64,000 bases of DNA, from NCBI RefSeq assembly GCF_001905345.1, contig NZ_LFBV01000002.1, positions 1,240,001 through 1,304,000 on the forward strand. Direction: 5' to 3'. Below the pieces are notes generated by a model. The model was not told the origin of the DNA. It saw only the letters and a list, made by a program, of their open reading frames with translations, and did no database searches. The translations under genes were made by a program, and so were the position numbers. Origin of the DNA: Streptomyces uncialis (lineage in GTDB: Bacteria > Actinomycetota > Actinomycetes > Streptomycetales > Streptomycetaceae). Positions 1 to 9,968 of this stretch are shown here, one piece after another (the first letter of the stretch is position 1; each line of letters starts with the position of its first letter).

Positions 1-3000
1 CGGACCTGCATCAGATCCATCACCACGAGGTTCGGTCGCATCTGCGAGGCCAGGGCCACCGCGTCCGCGTCGTTGGCGGCCTGGGCGACCTGCATACCGC
101 GCCGCTCCAGCGTCGATGTCAGCGCGAGCGCGATCTCGGGGTGCTCCTCGATCAGGAGGACGCGCGGCGGATGCTGCTCGCTGTCCCGGGGCGCCAGGGC
201 CTTGAGCAGCACAGCCGGATCGGCGCCGTACGCGGCCTCCCGTGTCGCCTGACCGAGCCCGGCCGTGACCAGGACCGGCACCTCGGCGGCGACCGCGGCC
301 GTCCGCAGCGACTGGAGCGCGGTCCGGGTGATCGGTCCCGTCAGCGGATCGACGAACAGCGCGGCCGGGAAGGCGGCGATCTGCGCGTCGACCTCCTCAC
401 GCGAGTGCACGATCACCGGACGGTAGCCACGGTCGCTCAACGCCTGCTGGGTGCTCACGTCCGGGGCGGGCCACACCAGCAGCCGACGCGGATTGTCCAG
501 CGGCTCCGGCGGCAATTCGTCGTCCATCGGCCGGGGATGCGGCTGGTCGGAGACCTCCACCGCCCCGCCCGGACCGTCCAGCGGCTCGGGCCCCTCGTCG
601 GCGTCCTGGTCCGGCGCCCCTATGGCGTACGACCGGCCGGCCCCGGCCGTCGCGGCTGCGAGCCGCGCCTGGGACGACGACCCCGGCCCGGGCTGCCGCC
701 CCGGTGCCTGCTGCGGCGGTACGGGAAGCGGCCGTGCCGTCGGTTCGGGCTGCTCGGGACCGGTGTCCGGCCGGGTGCCGAGCTTCCGCCGCCGCCCCGA
801 ACCTCCGGCGCCCCCACCGAGCGAGCCCTGGCCGCCGGAGCCGCCCTGCGCATCACCGGCGGGCCGTGCCACGGGTACGCCCTGCCCGAGGGTGCGCACG
901 CTGAAGGCCCGCCCCTGGGTGGAGTCCGGGTCGTACGGGGTGCCGTCCGGGTGGACACCCTGGGGCTGTCCGTCCTGCGCGGCCATCCGCTGCGGAGGCA
1001 GCGGTCCACCGGGCACGGGACCGCCCCAGGCCGTGGTGGGCCGGGCGGGCGGAGCGTGGTGCGGCGGCTGCCCGTGCGGGTCGGCCGGGGCAGGCTGACC
1101 GGGCTGACCGGGACGGCCCGCGCGCGCCGGAGGAACGGGACCGCCGTGCGGAACCCCTGGCTGCTGCCCGGACCCGTCCGGCTGCTGCCCGGTCTGCCCG
1201 GTCCGCCTCTGCGGAAGCTGCTGGGGTGCCTGCGGGGAATGCGGAGGCCGCGGCGGCTGGGGCGGTCCGGCCTGCGCCGGGATGCCCTGACCGTCGGTGC
1301 CCGCCGGGTGGGTCTCGCCGGGGTACGGGGCCTGACCCTGACGCGGGACGGCCCGCGCGGGCGGGACCTGCGGCGGCGGGGGGAACTGCCCCTGCGGCGC
1401 ATGGCCCGGGGCACCGACGGGCGCGCCCTGGGCGGGGAACCCGTCGGGCGGGGTGCCCGCACCGGGAACGCCCTGCGGAGAGGCTTCCGCGTTCGGGAAG
1501 CCGGGGGCGGCATGGTGCGCGGGCGCGTTCGCCCCGGCCCCCTGACCGGGGTGCCCCTGCGGCGCGCCACCCGGCACGGGCACCGGCTGCGGCGGTACGC
1601 CCTGCGGGGAGACGGGGGCACCGGCGGCGGCACCGGGACCGCCGCGTCCACCGGGACCGCCGCGTCCACCGGGACCGCCGCGTCCACCGGGTACGGCGGG
1701 TCCACCAGGTACGGCGGGTCCACCAGGTGCGCCGGGTCCACCGGGTACTTCGGTTCCCTCAGGCGAACCAGGCGCACCCGGTCCGCCACCAGGCATCCCG
1801 GGACCGCCCGGCATCGCGGGACCGTCAGGCATCCCGGCTCCGGGCATGCCATGACCGGCACCGCCTGGGCCGCCCGGACCCGTCGACGGACCTGTGGCCG
1901 GACCCGTCCGCGAATCCGCCGCGCCCGCTCCCGCTCCCGCGCCCATGGCCCTGCGGCGACCGGTGGGCTGTTCCGTGGGGTGGGGCTGGGGCGGGGTGTG
2001 CTCGTCGGCGACCGGGTCGTGCGGCGCGGTCGGCCGCTGCGCCCCGCCTCCGGCGAACCCGCCGGCGCGCGGTGCCTGACCGTGTCCGTCGGGGCCGACC
2101 CGTCCGACCCGCCCATGTGCGTCCGGCTCGTGGCCGCCGCCCTGGAGTGACCTCGGGAACGGTCCGGGAGGACCGCCGCCCGGGCCCGACTGCCCGTGCC
2201 CGCCGGGGAAGCCGGGCCGACCGGCCGCCGCCTCGCCTGCCTGGCCCTGACCGCCGTGGGCGTACTGCGTGGCAGCGCCGGGCACGGCCCGGTCCGCCTC
2301 CGCCGGAGGCAGCGCGAAGGCGGACCGGGGACCGCCGCCCGCGTCCGCCGCGGCGCCCCGCTCGTTCGCGGGTGCCAACGCCCGCCGCGCCCGCCGTCCG
2401 TCCTGCTGGACCTGTCCGGACCCGCCCCGGGGCATGCCCGCCGGATCGACGGGCCGTGCCCCGGAGGGCAGCGCCGGAGCGCCCGCACCCTGGCCGTACG
2501 CGTTCCGCGGACCCGCGCCGGGACCGGCGGGCAACGCCATCTGCCCGCCGTCGGGACGGACCTGCCGCCCGCCCGGTCCGCCGCCGGCCGCGCCCTGATC
2601 GACCGGTACGCCGCCGGGCGGCACCTGTCCGAGCCCCGCGGGTCCCGGGGGACCGGCCTCGCCGGACGCCACCACGGCGCCCTCGGCCGGGCTCGGCCGG
2701 CCGCGCCTGCGGCCCGTACCGTTCCCGCCGCCCGCCGCGGCGGCTCCGATGGCCCTGGCGGGCGGCACCGGCCCGGTGGGCTCGGGCGCCGCGTCCGCCG
2801 TCTGCTCGTCGGCCCGCCGGCCGCGCCGCCGTCCGGTGGGCGCCCCGGCGGCGCCGTCGGCGCCGCCCTCCGTGCCGTCGTCGCCGAAGTCGGCCTGACC
2901 CGTGGAACCCACGGGACGGAAGCCCTCCAGGAACGCGTCCGTCGAGCCCCGCCGGGCGCGCCGCCCGCCACGGGTCCCCTCACCGTCCGTACCGGACCCG

Positions 3001-4919
3001 TCGGTGCCGTCCGGACCGCCCGCGTACCCGCCCTGGCCGTCCGGATACCCGTCCTGACCGTCGGGGTAGGCGTCCTGACCGTCGGGGTAGGCGTCCTGAC
3101 CGTCCGGGTAGGCGTCCTGGTCGCCCGCGTACGAGTCCTGGTCATCCCCGTACGAGTCCTGGTCGCCCGCGTACGCGTCGGGACCGTCCGCGTACGCGTC
3201 CTGGCCGTCGGCATCGGCAGACCGGTCCGTACCGGGCCGTGCGCCGGTCATCGCACCGGCCCCGCCGCCGATCGGCACCTCAAGGACGTACGCGCTGCCG
3301 CTCATCCCGGGGACCTCGTGCGTCTGGAGCACCCCGCCATGGGCACGGACGATGCCGCGCACGATCGGCTCGTGGACGGGGTCACCACCCGCGTAGGGGC
3401 CGCGCACCTCGATGCGGACGCCCTCCCCGCGCTGCGCGGCGGCCACGACGATCGTGGAGTCCATGTAGCCGTTCGCGGCGACCGGGGCGTTGCCCGTGGA
3501 GTCGACGCCCGCGACATCCGCGACCAGATGCGCCAGCGCCGTCGCCAGCCGCTCCGGGTCGACCTCGGCCTCGATGGGCGGGGCGTGCACCGCGAACTGG
3601 GCGCGTCCCGGGCCGATCAGCTCCACCGCGCCCTCGACACCGGCCGCCACGACCGCGTCGAGCATCGCGGGCCTGCGCGCCAGGCTCTCGCTGCCCCGGT
3701 CGAGCCGCTGGTACCGCAGCACGTTGTCGACCAGGGTCGTGATCCGGGAGTACCCGGCCGCGAGGTGGTGCAGGATCTGGTTCGCCTCGGGCCACAACTG
3801 CCCGGCGTCGTCGGCCGCGAGTCCGGCCAGTTCGTGGCGCAGCTCGTCCAGCGGTCCCCGCAGCGATCCGTCGAGCACGGCGAGCAGCTGCTCGTACCGC
3901 GCGCCCTGGGCCTCGTACCGGTCCTTCTCGCGTTCGGCGAGGGCCGCGTACCGGTCCTTCTCGGTGGCGATCTCCTCCGCGTGCCGCTCGGCGAGTTCGT
4001 CGAGCGCGGCGGTGTGCTCGTCGGCCAGCCGCCCGACCTCCGCGCCGTGCTCCGCGTCGAGCCGTTCGAGGGCGGAGGCGTGGTCGCGGACCAGCCCGTC
4101 CTTCTCCTCGATGAGCGCGTCGTAGGGGCGGCGGTCGGTGAAGGTCATGACCGCGCCGACGAGCTGGTCCCCGTCCCGTACGGGCGCGGTCGTCAGGTCG
4201 ACGGAGACCTGTGTGCCCTTCTTGGACCAGAGGACCTGCCCGCGCACCCGGTGCTTGCGACCGGACTTGAGGGTGTCCGCGAGTGGTGAGCCCTCGTACG
4301 GGAACGGTTCGCCGTCGGCACGCGAGTGCAGGACGAGGGTGTGCAGCTCCTTGCCGCCCAGCTCGTTGGCCCGGTAGCCGAGGATCTGTGCGGCGGCCGG
4401 GTTGACGAGCACGATCCGCCCGTCGAGGTCGGTGCCGACGACTCCCTCGGAGGCGGCCCGCAGGATCATCTCGGTCTGGCGTTGCGAACGCGCCAGCTCC
4501 GCTTCGGTGTCCACGGTGCCGGAAAGGTCGCGGACGACCAGCATGAGCAGCTCGTCACCGGTGTAGCCGTGGCCGTCGTACGCCTGTTGGCCGTTCTCCA
4601 GATTCGCGGATGTGACCTCGACCGGGAACTCGCTGCCGTCGGTGCGCCGGGCGGTCATCCGCTTCGGCTTGGTACGCCCCCGGGGGTCGGGGCTCTCCGG
4701 CCGCCGCATCGAGCCGGGGATCAGCCGTGAGTCGAACTCCGGCAGCAGATCGAGCAGCCCCCGGCCGACCAGCGCGGTGCCCGGCGCTTCGAATGCCTCC
4801 AGCGCGATGGTGTTGGCGTTGACCACCGTTCCATTGGCGTTGACCAGTACCAACGCGTCCGGGAGCGCGTCGAGTATGGCTGCGAGGCGAGCAGCGCCTC
4901 GGGATGGCCTGCTGCTCAC
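1..4919 (-). CDS. Hybrid sensor kinase with PAS domains, giant disordered linker and tandem receiver-like domains (3' end cut by window)
   Basis: The GTG start at 4919 follows GGGAGGA; the frame stays open past base 1, so at least 1639 residues are present. Reading in order: two PAS-like domains (about 10-130 and 130-250), a charged coiled coil rich in EKDRYEA (about 260-345), an H-box-like helix (LRHELAGL, about 358-365), and a HATPase-like fold ending about residue 545. Then come tandem DGQDAYP heptads encoded by 21-nt repeats (nt about 3046-3200), and a linker of some 900 residues rich in Pro, Gly and Gln with a collagen-like GGP stretch (nt about 1620-1860). Two receiver-like domains start near residues 1478 and 1585. 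The ATP-binding boxes look eroded: no clear N-box Asn and no DxGxG. It is probably a cytoplasmic signalling protein, as I see no membrane helix. Domain order is clear; the signal and partner are unknown. Confidence 0.85.
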   Translation of the reverse strand, partial: MSSRPSRGAARLAAILDALPDALVLVNANGTVVNANTIALEAFEAPGTALVGRGLLDLLPEFDSRLIPGSMRRPESPDPRGRTKPKRMTARRTDGSEFPVEVTSANLENGQQAYDGHGYTGDELLMLVVRDLSGTVDTEAELARSQRQTEMILRAASEGVVGTDLDGRIVLVNPAAAQILGYRANELGGKELHTLVLHSRADGEPFPYEGSPLADTLKSGRKHRVRGQVLWSKKGTQVSVDLTTAPVRDGDQLVGAVMTFTDRRPYDALIEEKDGLVRDHASALERLDAEHGAEVGRLADEHTAALDELAERHAEEIATEKDRYAALAEREKDRYEAQGARYEQLLAVLDGSLRGPLDELRHELAGLAADDAGQLWPEANQILHHLAAGYSRITTLVDNVLRYQRLDRGSESLARRPAMLDAVVAAGVEGAVELIGPGRAQFAVHAPPIEAEVDPERLATALAHLVADVAGVDSTGNAPVAANGYMDSTIVVAAAQRGEGVRIEVRGPYAGGDPVHEPIVRGIVRAHGGVLQTHEVPGMSGSAYVLEVPIGGGAGAMTGARPGTDRSADADGQDAYADGPDAYAGDQDSYGDDQDSYAGDQDAYPDGQDAYPDGQDAYPDGQDGYPDGQGGYAGGPDGTDGSGTDGEGTRGGRRARRGSTDAFLEGFRPVGSTGQADFGDDGTEGGADGAAGAPTGRRRGRRADEQTADAAPEPTGPVPPARAIGAAAAGGGNGTGRRRGRPSPAEGAVVASGEAGPPGPAGLGQVPPGGVPVDQGAAGGGPGGRQVRPDGGQMALPAGPGAGPRNAYGQGAGAPALPSGARPVDPAGMPRGGSGQVQQDGRRARRALAPANERGAAADAGGGPRSAFALPPAEADRAVPGAATQYAHGGQGQAGEAAAGRPGFPGGHGQSGPGGGPPGPFPRSLQGGGHEPDAHGRVGRVGPDGHGQAPRAGGFAGGGAQRPTAPHDPVADEHTPPQPHPTEQPTGRRRAMGAGAGAGAADSRTGPATGPSTGPGGPGGAGHGMPGAGMPDGPAMPGGPGMPGGGPGAPGSPEGTEVPGGPGAPGGPAVPGGPAVPGGRGGPGGRGGPGGRGGPGAAAGAPVSPQGVPPQPVPVPGGAPQGHPGQGAGANAPAHHAAPGFPNAEASPQGVPGAGTPPDGFPAQGAPVGAPGHAPQGQFPPPPQVPPARAVPRQGQAPYPGETHPAGTDGQGIPAQAGPPQPPRPPHSPQAPQQLPQRRTGQTGQQPDGSGQQPGVPHGGPVPPARAGRPGQPGQPAPADPHGQPPHHAPPARPTTAWGGPVPGGPLPPQRMAAQDGQPQGVHPDGTPYDPDSTQGRAFSVRTLGQGVPVARPAGDAQGGSGGQGSLGGGAGGSGRRRKLGTRPDTGPEQPEPTARPLPVPPQQAPGRQPGPGSSSQARLAAATAGAGRSYAIGAPDQDADEGPEPLDGPGGAVEVSDQPHPRPMDDELPPEPLDNPRRLLVWPAPDVSTQQALSDRGYRPVIVHSREEVDAQIAAFPAALFVDPLTGPITRTALQSLRTAAVAAEVPVLVTAGLGQATREAAYGADPAVLLKALAPRDSEQHPPRVLLIEEHPEIALALTSTLERRGMQVAQAANDADAVALASQMRPNLVVMDLMQV

Positions 4920-5132
4920 GAGACGCTTCCTCCCTGTTACCGCATCTTGCCGGCCGCGAAGGCCATCTTGCCGCGCGGGACGCGACGTGTCACGGGAGGG
5001 AGTCTACGGCCCTGGGTTGCGCTCGCGACGGCGGATGCGGGGGAGTCGGCGTGCGGAGGGTGTGCGGGTTCCGGGCGCTCGCGAAGTGCCCCCGGGCTGA
5101 CCAGGGAAGGCCGCCGCGAGGGCACTTCGGGG

Positions 5133-5178
5133 CCCGGCCGGATCGCGTCGGGCGCGTGCCGGACGCGATCCGGCCGGG
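5133..5178 (-). terminator. Perfect 17-bp stem downstream of the protease-inhibitor gene
   Basis: The arms at 5133-5149 and 5162-5178 are exact reverse complements, with a 12-nt loop between them. The hairpin begins 18 bp past the stop of the inhibitor gene. There is no clear U-tract, which is common for Streptomyces terminators. Confidence 0.7.
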
Positions 5179-5196
5179 TGCCGGGTCCGGGCGGGG

Positions 5197-5640
5197 TCAC
5201 GCGACGGGCAGGACCGGCACCAGCTCGTCCCAGCGGTGGATCTGGCAGCCGTCGGTGCGGGAGAACTTCGCGTCGACGGGCCGGCCGTGCCAGTGGCCGG
5301 TGACCCGGGCGGTGGCGGACCCGCCGTGCTGGAGCGTGCAGAAGGTGTCCGCGGGCAGCGGGGCGAACGGGTCGCGGTTCCCCTCCGACAGCTTCGTCAG
5401 CCGCTCGCACGCCTCCTCGGCCTCCGGGTGGGTGCCCCCGGCGGGCCCGCACCGGAGGCGGTACGTCCCGTCGAGCCCCCGGTCGGTGCCGCTCACCGCG
5501 ATCGTGAGCCGGTCGGGTTCGCCGAGGAGGCGGTGCAGGGGGACGGTGTCGAGGGCGGACGCCGTACCGGGCACGGCGACGAGCCCCGACAGGGCGACGA
5601 AGGCGGCGGAGACGGAGCGGAGCAGACGGTACGACGGCAT
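5197..5640 (-). CDS. Secreted subtilisin-inhibitor-like protein (SSI family)
   Basis: This 147-residue precursor has a signal peptide ending about ALA-type at residue 29 (GTASA), leaving about 118 mature residues, close to the 110-115 usual for the family. Family marks are CGPAGGTHP and four cysteines (C64, C78, C101, C132) at the positions of the two SSI disulfides. SSI proteins are tight-binding extracellular inhibitors of serine proteases that streptomycetes use to control their own secreted proteases. The reactive loop is odd: after C101 it reads TLQHGG where the family usually has P-M/K-V-Y-D-P, placing Leu103 at P1 and Gln104 at P1'. The start at 5640 was chosen for its AGGGA ribosome site; an upstream in-frame ATG at 5691 lacks one. 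The gene is monocistronic with a strong hairpin behind it. Confidence 0.85.
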   Translation of the reverse strand: MPSYRLLRSVSAAFVALSGLVAVPGTASALDTVPLHRLLGEPDRLTIAVSGTDRGLDGTYRLRCGPAGGTHPEAEEACERLTKLSEGNRDPFAPLPADTFCTLQHGGSATARVTGHWHGRPVDAKFSRTDGCQIHRWDELVPVLPVA

Positions 5641-6114
5641 ACGAGGTCCCTGGGTGGCTGCGCGGACGGGGTCCGGGGCGGTTCGGGTCACCCGGTCTAA
5701 CGCGCGGGACGGGACGGGGTTGCGGACCGCGGTGGCGCCGACCGCCGCGCCGCCGGTCGCAGCGGCCCGGTGTCGCTCCGGGGCGCGGAGGTGGGTGGGG
5801 TGGCGGGTGCGGGTGCGGGTGCGGGTGCGGGCGCGACCGGCGGATGGGCCGGGTGCGGTCGCGGGTGCGGACCGGACCGGCGGACGGGGCGGGTGCGGGG
5901 CGCGGTCGGGGCGCGGGCAGGTTCTCCCGCCGGCTCCGCCGGTCCGCTCTCCGGTCCGCCTTCCGGCCCGCCCGCCCGTGCTCCGCCGTGGCGCGTCCGA
6001 AGTGCTTTGCCCTGTGGCCGGGCCGCCTAGTACCGTAGGGGGCGATTGGTGACAGCCCGCTGGGCTGTGTCATCATCTGCACGCACCGTTCGCGCTCGCG
6101 CGGGTGGTTGTGCG
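5641..6114. other. Gene-free stretch with GCGGGT hexamer repeat
   Basis: About 470 bp between the inhibitor gene and tRNA-Ser. Positions 5803-5832 are five copies of a GCGGGT-type hexamer. The inhibitor promoter must lie in the left part. I see no convincing gene. Confidence 0.5.
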
Positions 6115-6205
6115 GGAGGCGTCGCCTAGTCCGGTCTATGGCGCCGCACTGCTAATGCGGTTTGGGTCTTAAAGCCCATCGAGGGTTCAAATCCCTCCGC
6201 CTCCG
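6115..6205 (+). tRNA. tRNA-Ser(GCT)
   Basis: The acceptor arms GGAGGCG and CGCCTCC pair exactly. The anticodon loop is CTGCTAA (anticodon GCT, reading AGC/AGU). The long variable arm fits a class II serine tRNA, and the T-loop GGTTCAAAT is standard. CCA is not encoded. Confidence 0.95.
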
Positions 6206-6571
6206 CACATGATCCTGAAGCCCCGGCCCCACGGTCGGGGCTTCAGGCATTCCACGGTCCGGCGCTCCTGGCGCACATCCGCCACGCGCCCGGGACCGAC
6301 CGCCGACCACCGACCACCGGAGACGGGACCCGTCGGCCTGTCGGCCCGTCGCGCGGAGCCTTCCGCACCGACCCGCCCCGTCCGCTCCCACGCCCCCGCG
6401 CGACGGCTCGCCGCCCACCCCGTCGATTGCGGTCAGAATCAACAAAACCGCAGGTCAGGTCAGCGATGCGGAATGGATTTCGCCTCACGGCGCCGGTCAT
6501 GTAATGTTGTTCCCGCAACGCCGACCGGCCGAAAAGCGGGACGGGGAAGCACACAGCACAACAGAACACAA
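6206..6571. other. Gene-free spacer between two tRNA genes
   Basis: About 365 bp without a supportable gene. A TAATGT hexamer at 6502-6507, about 65 bp before tRNA-Arg, could be its -10 element, but no good -35 is visible. Confidence 0.4.
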
Positions 6572-6644
6572 GCACTCGTAGCTTAACGGATAGAGCATCT
6601 GACTACGGATCAGAAGGTTGCAGGTTCGAATCCTGCCGAGTGCG
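6572..6644 (+). tRNA. tRNA-Arg(ACG)
   Basis: The acceptor arms GCACTCG and CGAGTGC pair exactly. The anticodon stem-loop TCTGA-CTACGGA-TCAGA gives anticodon ACG. This tRNA needs its A34 deaminated to inosine, the job of TadA, encoded at 28198-28662 in this window. Confidence 0.95.
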
Positions 6645-6655
6645 CAGCAGTGAGA

Positions 6656-6684
6656 GGGTCCCGGAGAGCATCCGGGGCCCTTTT
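6656..6684 (+). terminator. Rho-independent terminator after tRNA-Arg
   Basis: GGGTCCCGG and CCGGGGCCC form a 9-bp stem with one G-T pair and a 7-nt loop, followed by TTTT. Confidence 0.8.
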
Positions 6685-6773
6685 GCGTTGTCCTGGTGCA
6701 GGTGCCTGCCGTCACCGGCTGTCGGTCGTGGGCCGGTGACGGTGATCCGCGCCCCCGTCGTCGTTCTCCGTGG

Positions 6774-7727
6774 TCAGCGGGGCTGCCAGGTGCTGGGGTG
6801 GCGGGCGACGGTGTGGAGGTGGGTTATCTGGGCGGGGGTGAGGGTGCCGGTCAGGGGGGCCAGGGACGCCAGCTGGCGGGGCTGGTAGACGCGGACCGTG
6901 CGCTGGGTGGGGGCGACCCGCGGGGGTTCGGTGTCCACGTAGACCAGGACCGGGTGGACCTCGAACGGGAACGCGCAGTGCCGTCGCAGGGTGCGGTGGG
7001 CCCGTTCCGCCTCGGCACGGCTGTTGCGGGGGTGGGGGCGGGGCGGTCCGTGGTTGATCCGCGCCATGTCGTCGCCCACCCACACCGTCTTGCCGGGGTG
7101 CCGTTTCGTGTTGATCGTGAAGACGCCGCCCGGGCCGATCAGCAGATGGTCCATGTCGTTGTGCGGGGACAGCTCGATCGAGTGGATGACCCGCCAGCCG
7201 TGCCGCGCGAGCCGGCCCAGCTCGGCCCCCACCACCTGCTCGCCCTTCAGCCCGGTCCGCCAGCTCGCCATCCGGTCCGGGCGCAGCCGTAACAGGATCA
7301 GCAGGCGTTCGAGGCGGCTCGGGCCCGTCAGCTCCAGCCGCGCCCGCAGCGTGGCGCCCGGCAGGTTGTCCGCCAGGTCCGGTGCCGGGACGCCTACCGG
7401 GGCCGGAGCGAAGTCCGGCGGGGGCGGGACAGCTCGGCCGGGGGCCGGCGACAGCGGTCCCGGGGGTGAGGCGGACGGGGTGCCGGGCCCCGTCGGGGTC
7501 CTGCGTGGCGGGGCCTTCGGACGGGCCCTCGGCGGCGGGGCCGTGGGACGGGGGACGGCCCGCGCGGTGCGCAGGGCGGCCAGCGCCGCTTGGTGGTAGC
7601 GGGGATCGGTGACCGTCAGGGAACCCGTCCTGCGGTCCAGCCAGGCCACCGACGTACCGTCCGGCAGGTTCACGTACAGCCGGTCGTGGCCGAACCGTTT
7701 CCACGCGCTGACCCTCAACTCCGCCAC
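6774..7727 (-). CDS. NERD (nuclease-related) domain protein
   Basis: 317 residues. The first 60 or so form a small domain (RFGHDRLYVNLPDG). A Pro-rich linker follows, and from about residue 165 a NERD domain: GAELGRLARHGWRV, then DMDHLLIGPGGVFTINTKRH, the usual E...D-H...GVF-x-x-x-x-K arrangement of this PD-(D/E)XK-like fold. NERD proteins are thought to act on nucleic acid, but the substrate is rarely known. No membrane segment is seen. The gene is transcribed towards the tRNA-Arg terminator and is divergent from the DUF2797 gene, with about 115 bp between the proposed starts. The fold is well supported; the role is open. Confidence 0.8.
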   Translation of the reverse strand: MAELRVSAWKRFGHDRLYVNLPDGTSVAWLDRRTGSLTVTDPRYHQAALAALRTARAVPRPTAPPPRARPKAPPRRTPTGPGTPSASPPGPLSPAPGRAVPPPPDFAPAPVGVPAPDLADNLPGATLRARLELTGPSRLERLLILLRLRPDRMASWRTGLKGEQVVGAELGRLARHGWRVIHSIELSPHNDMDHLLIGPGGVFTINTKRHPGKTVWVGDDMARINHGPPRPHPRNSRAEAERAHRTLRRHCAFPFEVHPVLVYVDTEPPRVAPTQRTVRVYQPRQLASLAPLTGTLTPAQITHLHTVARHPSTWQPR

Positions 7728-7842
7728 CGGACCCCCCTCGGCCGTGCCGTGCGCTGTCCCCGCTATCGCAACAGGGTCGGCGCGGTGTCACAAGACCGCC
7801 TCGTCCGGGGCCGATGTCAGTGGTGGGGGTTACTTTCGAAGG

Positions 7843-8922
7843 GTGACGTGGCGGTGCACCGGGGTGCGGTGGGACGGGGACACGGGAACGCCCCTGCTGG
7901 GATGGCAGGACGGCGGGCGGACCCGGCAGCGCGTGCTGCGTTACGGCGAGACGCTGGGGTTCCGGGTCGTCGGGGAGCGCAGATGCCCGGGGGTGTGGCG
8001 CGGCGGGAACCAGGTGCCGTGCGCGGTGGGTGCCGTGGTCGGGGCGCGCGCCGTCAGCGACCGGTGCGAGGAATGCGCGCGCCTGGACCGCGCCCGGTCC
8101 GTCGCCGCCGATACCTACGCCGACGACCCCCGCCCCTACCGCGTCTACCTCGCGTGGTTCGGGCGCGGGATGGTCAAGGTGGGGATCACCCGGGCCGATC
8201 GGGGGCCGGCGCGGCTGCTGGAGCAGGGCGCCGTCGCCTTCGTCTGGCTCGGCACGGGCCCGCTGATGGCCGCGCGCCGCGCCGAGGAACTGCTGCGCGC
8301 CGCGCTCGGCGTGCCGGACCGGGTCCCGTACGACCGGAAGCGGGCCGTACGGGCCGATCTTCCCGGGCCGGAGGTGCGGGCGGCGGAGCTGCGCGCGCTG
8401 CGCGGGGTGGCCGTGGCGCTGCCGGGATGGCCCGAGTCGCTGGAGCGGACGCCCGGCGGCTGCGCGGTCGTGGATCACGGCGAGGTGTTCTCGACGGCGG
8501 GGCTGCCGCCGGCCACGTCCGTGGTCACCGAACTGCGCGACGGCGGCGTCGTACGCGGGGTGCTGGTGGCGGCCGCCGGTCCCGACCTGCACCTTCGGGT
8601 GGACGGGTGGGCTGATCCCTCCGGGTCGGCCGATGCCCCGGGTCGGCCTGATGCCCGCGGTCGGGCCGATGCCCCCGGGCGGAGTGGCCCTGCGAGTTCC
8701 GGCGGTGGGCCCGGTCCCGGTGGGCGGCGGGTCGTCGTGCTGGACGGTCGGCTGATGAGCGGCTGGGAACTCGTACGGGACTCGGGGGAGATGGAGTACA
8801 TGGGGGATGCCGCCGCCGATGGGGCCGGCCACGGGGGACGGAGCGGGCGCGGGGACGGCGGGGCCGGGGCGGTGACGGTTCCCGTGCGGGATGTGTCCGC
8901 CGTGCAGGGCGGGTTGTTCTGA
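7843..8922 (+). CDS. DUF2797 family protein
   Basis: 359 residues from the proposed GTG at 7843; the frame is open further upstream, but that would overlap the divergent NERD gene. Cysteines in a C-P-G-V-W...P-C...C-E-E-C pattern (about residues 47-80) look like a zinc site. This is followed by YRVYLAWFGRGMVKVGITR, characteristic of DUF2797, and a helical segment. The C-terminal part carries 18-nt coding repeats giving a DAPGRPDARGRADAPGR stretch (nt about 8625-8690). The function of the family is unknown. The ribosome site before 7843 is weak (GAAGG), so the start is uncertain. Confidence 0.75.
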   Translation: MTWRCTGVRWDGDTGTPLLGWQDGGRTRQRVLRYGETLGFRVVGERRCPGVWRGGNQVPCAVGAVVGARAVSDRCEECARLDRARSVAADTYADDPRPYRVYLAWFGRGMVKVGITRADRGPARLLEQGAVAFVWLGTGPLMAARRAEELLRAALGVPDRVPYDRKRAVRADLPGPEVRAAELRALRGVAVALPGWPESLERTPGGCAVVDHGEVFSTAGLPPATSVVTELRDGGVVRGVLVAAAGPDLHLRVDGWADPSGSADAPGRPDARGRADAPGRSGPASSGGGPGPGGRRVVVLDGRLMSGWELVRDSGEMEYMGDAAADGAGHGGRSGRGDGGAGAVTVPVRDVSAVQGGLF

Positions 8923-9101
8923 GGGGAGGGCGTCACGCAGGGTGCGGTTGCCGGTCCGGCGCGGGTACCGGTCGGGCTTGGGTACCGGTCAGGGGTGCCG
9001 GGCGGGCCTGCGGGCAACGGCCTGACCAGGGGCGGTGATTCTCAGGTGTTTCACAGGCTGCCGATAGTTTTCTCTCAGAGCGTTCGCCCAGGGTTCTCGT
9101 C

Positions 9102-9839
9102 ATGACCGTGACCCAAGGACGTACGGAACTGCTGAAGCCGGACGGAACTCCGGTCCGGGTACTCGTCGTGGACGACGAACCGACGATCACCGAACTGCTG
9201 TCGATGGCCATGCGTTACGAGGGCTGGAGCATCCGCAGCGCGGGCGACGGGCCGGAAGCGGTGCGGGCCGCCCGGGAGTTCCGGCCCGACGCGGTCGTCC
9301 TCGACCTCGCGATGCCCGGTATGGACGGGCTCGATGTGCTGACCCGGCTGCGGCGCGATCTGCCCGGGGTCCCGGTGCTGTTCCTCACCGCCAAGGACGG
9401 GGTCGAGGAGCGGATCGCCGGACTCACGGCCGGGGGCGACGAGCACGTCACCAAACCGTTCGGACTCGAAGACGTCGTCGCCCGGCTGCGCGGGCTGATC
9501 CGGCGCGCCGGGACGCTCGACCGGCGCGGCGCGTCCTTGCTGGTCGTGGGCGATCTGACGCTGGACGAGGACAGCCATGAGGTGGTCCGGGGCGGTACCG
9601 CCGTCCATCTCACCGCCACGGAGTTCGAGCTGCTGCGCTTCCTGATGCGCAACCCGCGCCGGGTGCTCAGCAAGGCGCAGATCCTGGACCGGGTCTGGAG
9701 CTACGACTTCGGCGGCCGGGCGAACGTCGTCGAGCTGTACATCTCGTATCTGCGGCGGAAGATCGACGCCGGACGGGAGCCGATGATCCACACGCGGCGG
9801 GGCGCCGGATATCTGATCAAACCGGCCGCGACGGTCTGA
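9102..9839 (+). CDS. OmpR/PhoB-family response regulator without a neighbouring kinase
   Basis: 245 residues: a receiver domain (about 18-135) with acidic DDE at 24-26, phospho-acceptor Asp68 in VLDLAMPGMDG, Thr96 and Lys118 (VTKPF). A winged-helix DNA-binding domain follows (about 145-240), with ATEFELLRFLMRNPRRVLSKAQILDRVW and the wing RRGAGYLI. Everything needed for phospho-transfer is intact. Regulators of this type are normally followed by a membrane histidine kinase, but here the next gene, 129 bp on, is an MFS exporter. The partner must lie elsewhere, or the regulator may be phosphorylated by small molecules or act unphosphorylated. Confidence 0.9.
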   Translation: MTVTQGRTELLKPDGTPVRVLVVDDEPTITELLSMAMRYEGWSIRSAGDGPEAVRAAREFRPDAVVLDLAMPGMDGLDVLTRLRRDLPGVPVLFLTAKDGVEERIAGLTAGGDEHVTKPFGLEDVVARLRGLIRRAGTLDRRGASLLVVGDLTLDEDSHEVVRGGTAVHLTATEFELLRFLMRNPRRVLSKAQILDRVWSYDFGGRANVVELYISYLRRKIDAGREPMIHTRRGAGYLIKPAATV

Positions 9840-9922
9840 ACGCCCGCACGCCGAAGAACCCCTCCCCGCGACCCGCCCGCGCGGCGCCCGGATAACTGAT
9901 TGTACGTCGTATAGGGACTCCT

Positions 9923-9957
9923 CTACGGTGTACGTCGATCGTTGACGTGCACCGTAG
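9923..9957 (+). promoter_or_regulatory. 14-bp inverted-repeat operator before the MFS exporter
   Basis: The arms CTACGGTGTACGTC (9923-9936) and GACGTGCACCGTAG (9944-9957) match at 13 of 14 positions around a 7-nt centre, ending immediately at the AAGGAG ribosome site of the exporter. A related TGTACGTCGTAT half-site lies at 9901. The TetR-type regulator encoded at 11805 is the obvious candidate binder (inference). Confidence 0.7.
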
Positions 9958-9968
9958 AAGGAGTGGGT

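Noticed and set aside
620..3214. Minus-strand frame of 864 codons inside the hybrid kinase linker
   Set aside because: It lies in another frame of the disordered-linker DNA. The frame that joins PAS, HATPase and receiver domains is the real one.
6115..6644. tRNA-associated integration site
   Set aside because: There is no integrase or duplicated tRNA 3' end near either tRNA; flanking genes are ordinary.
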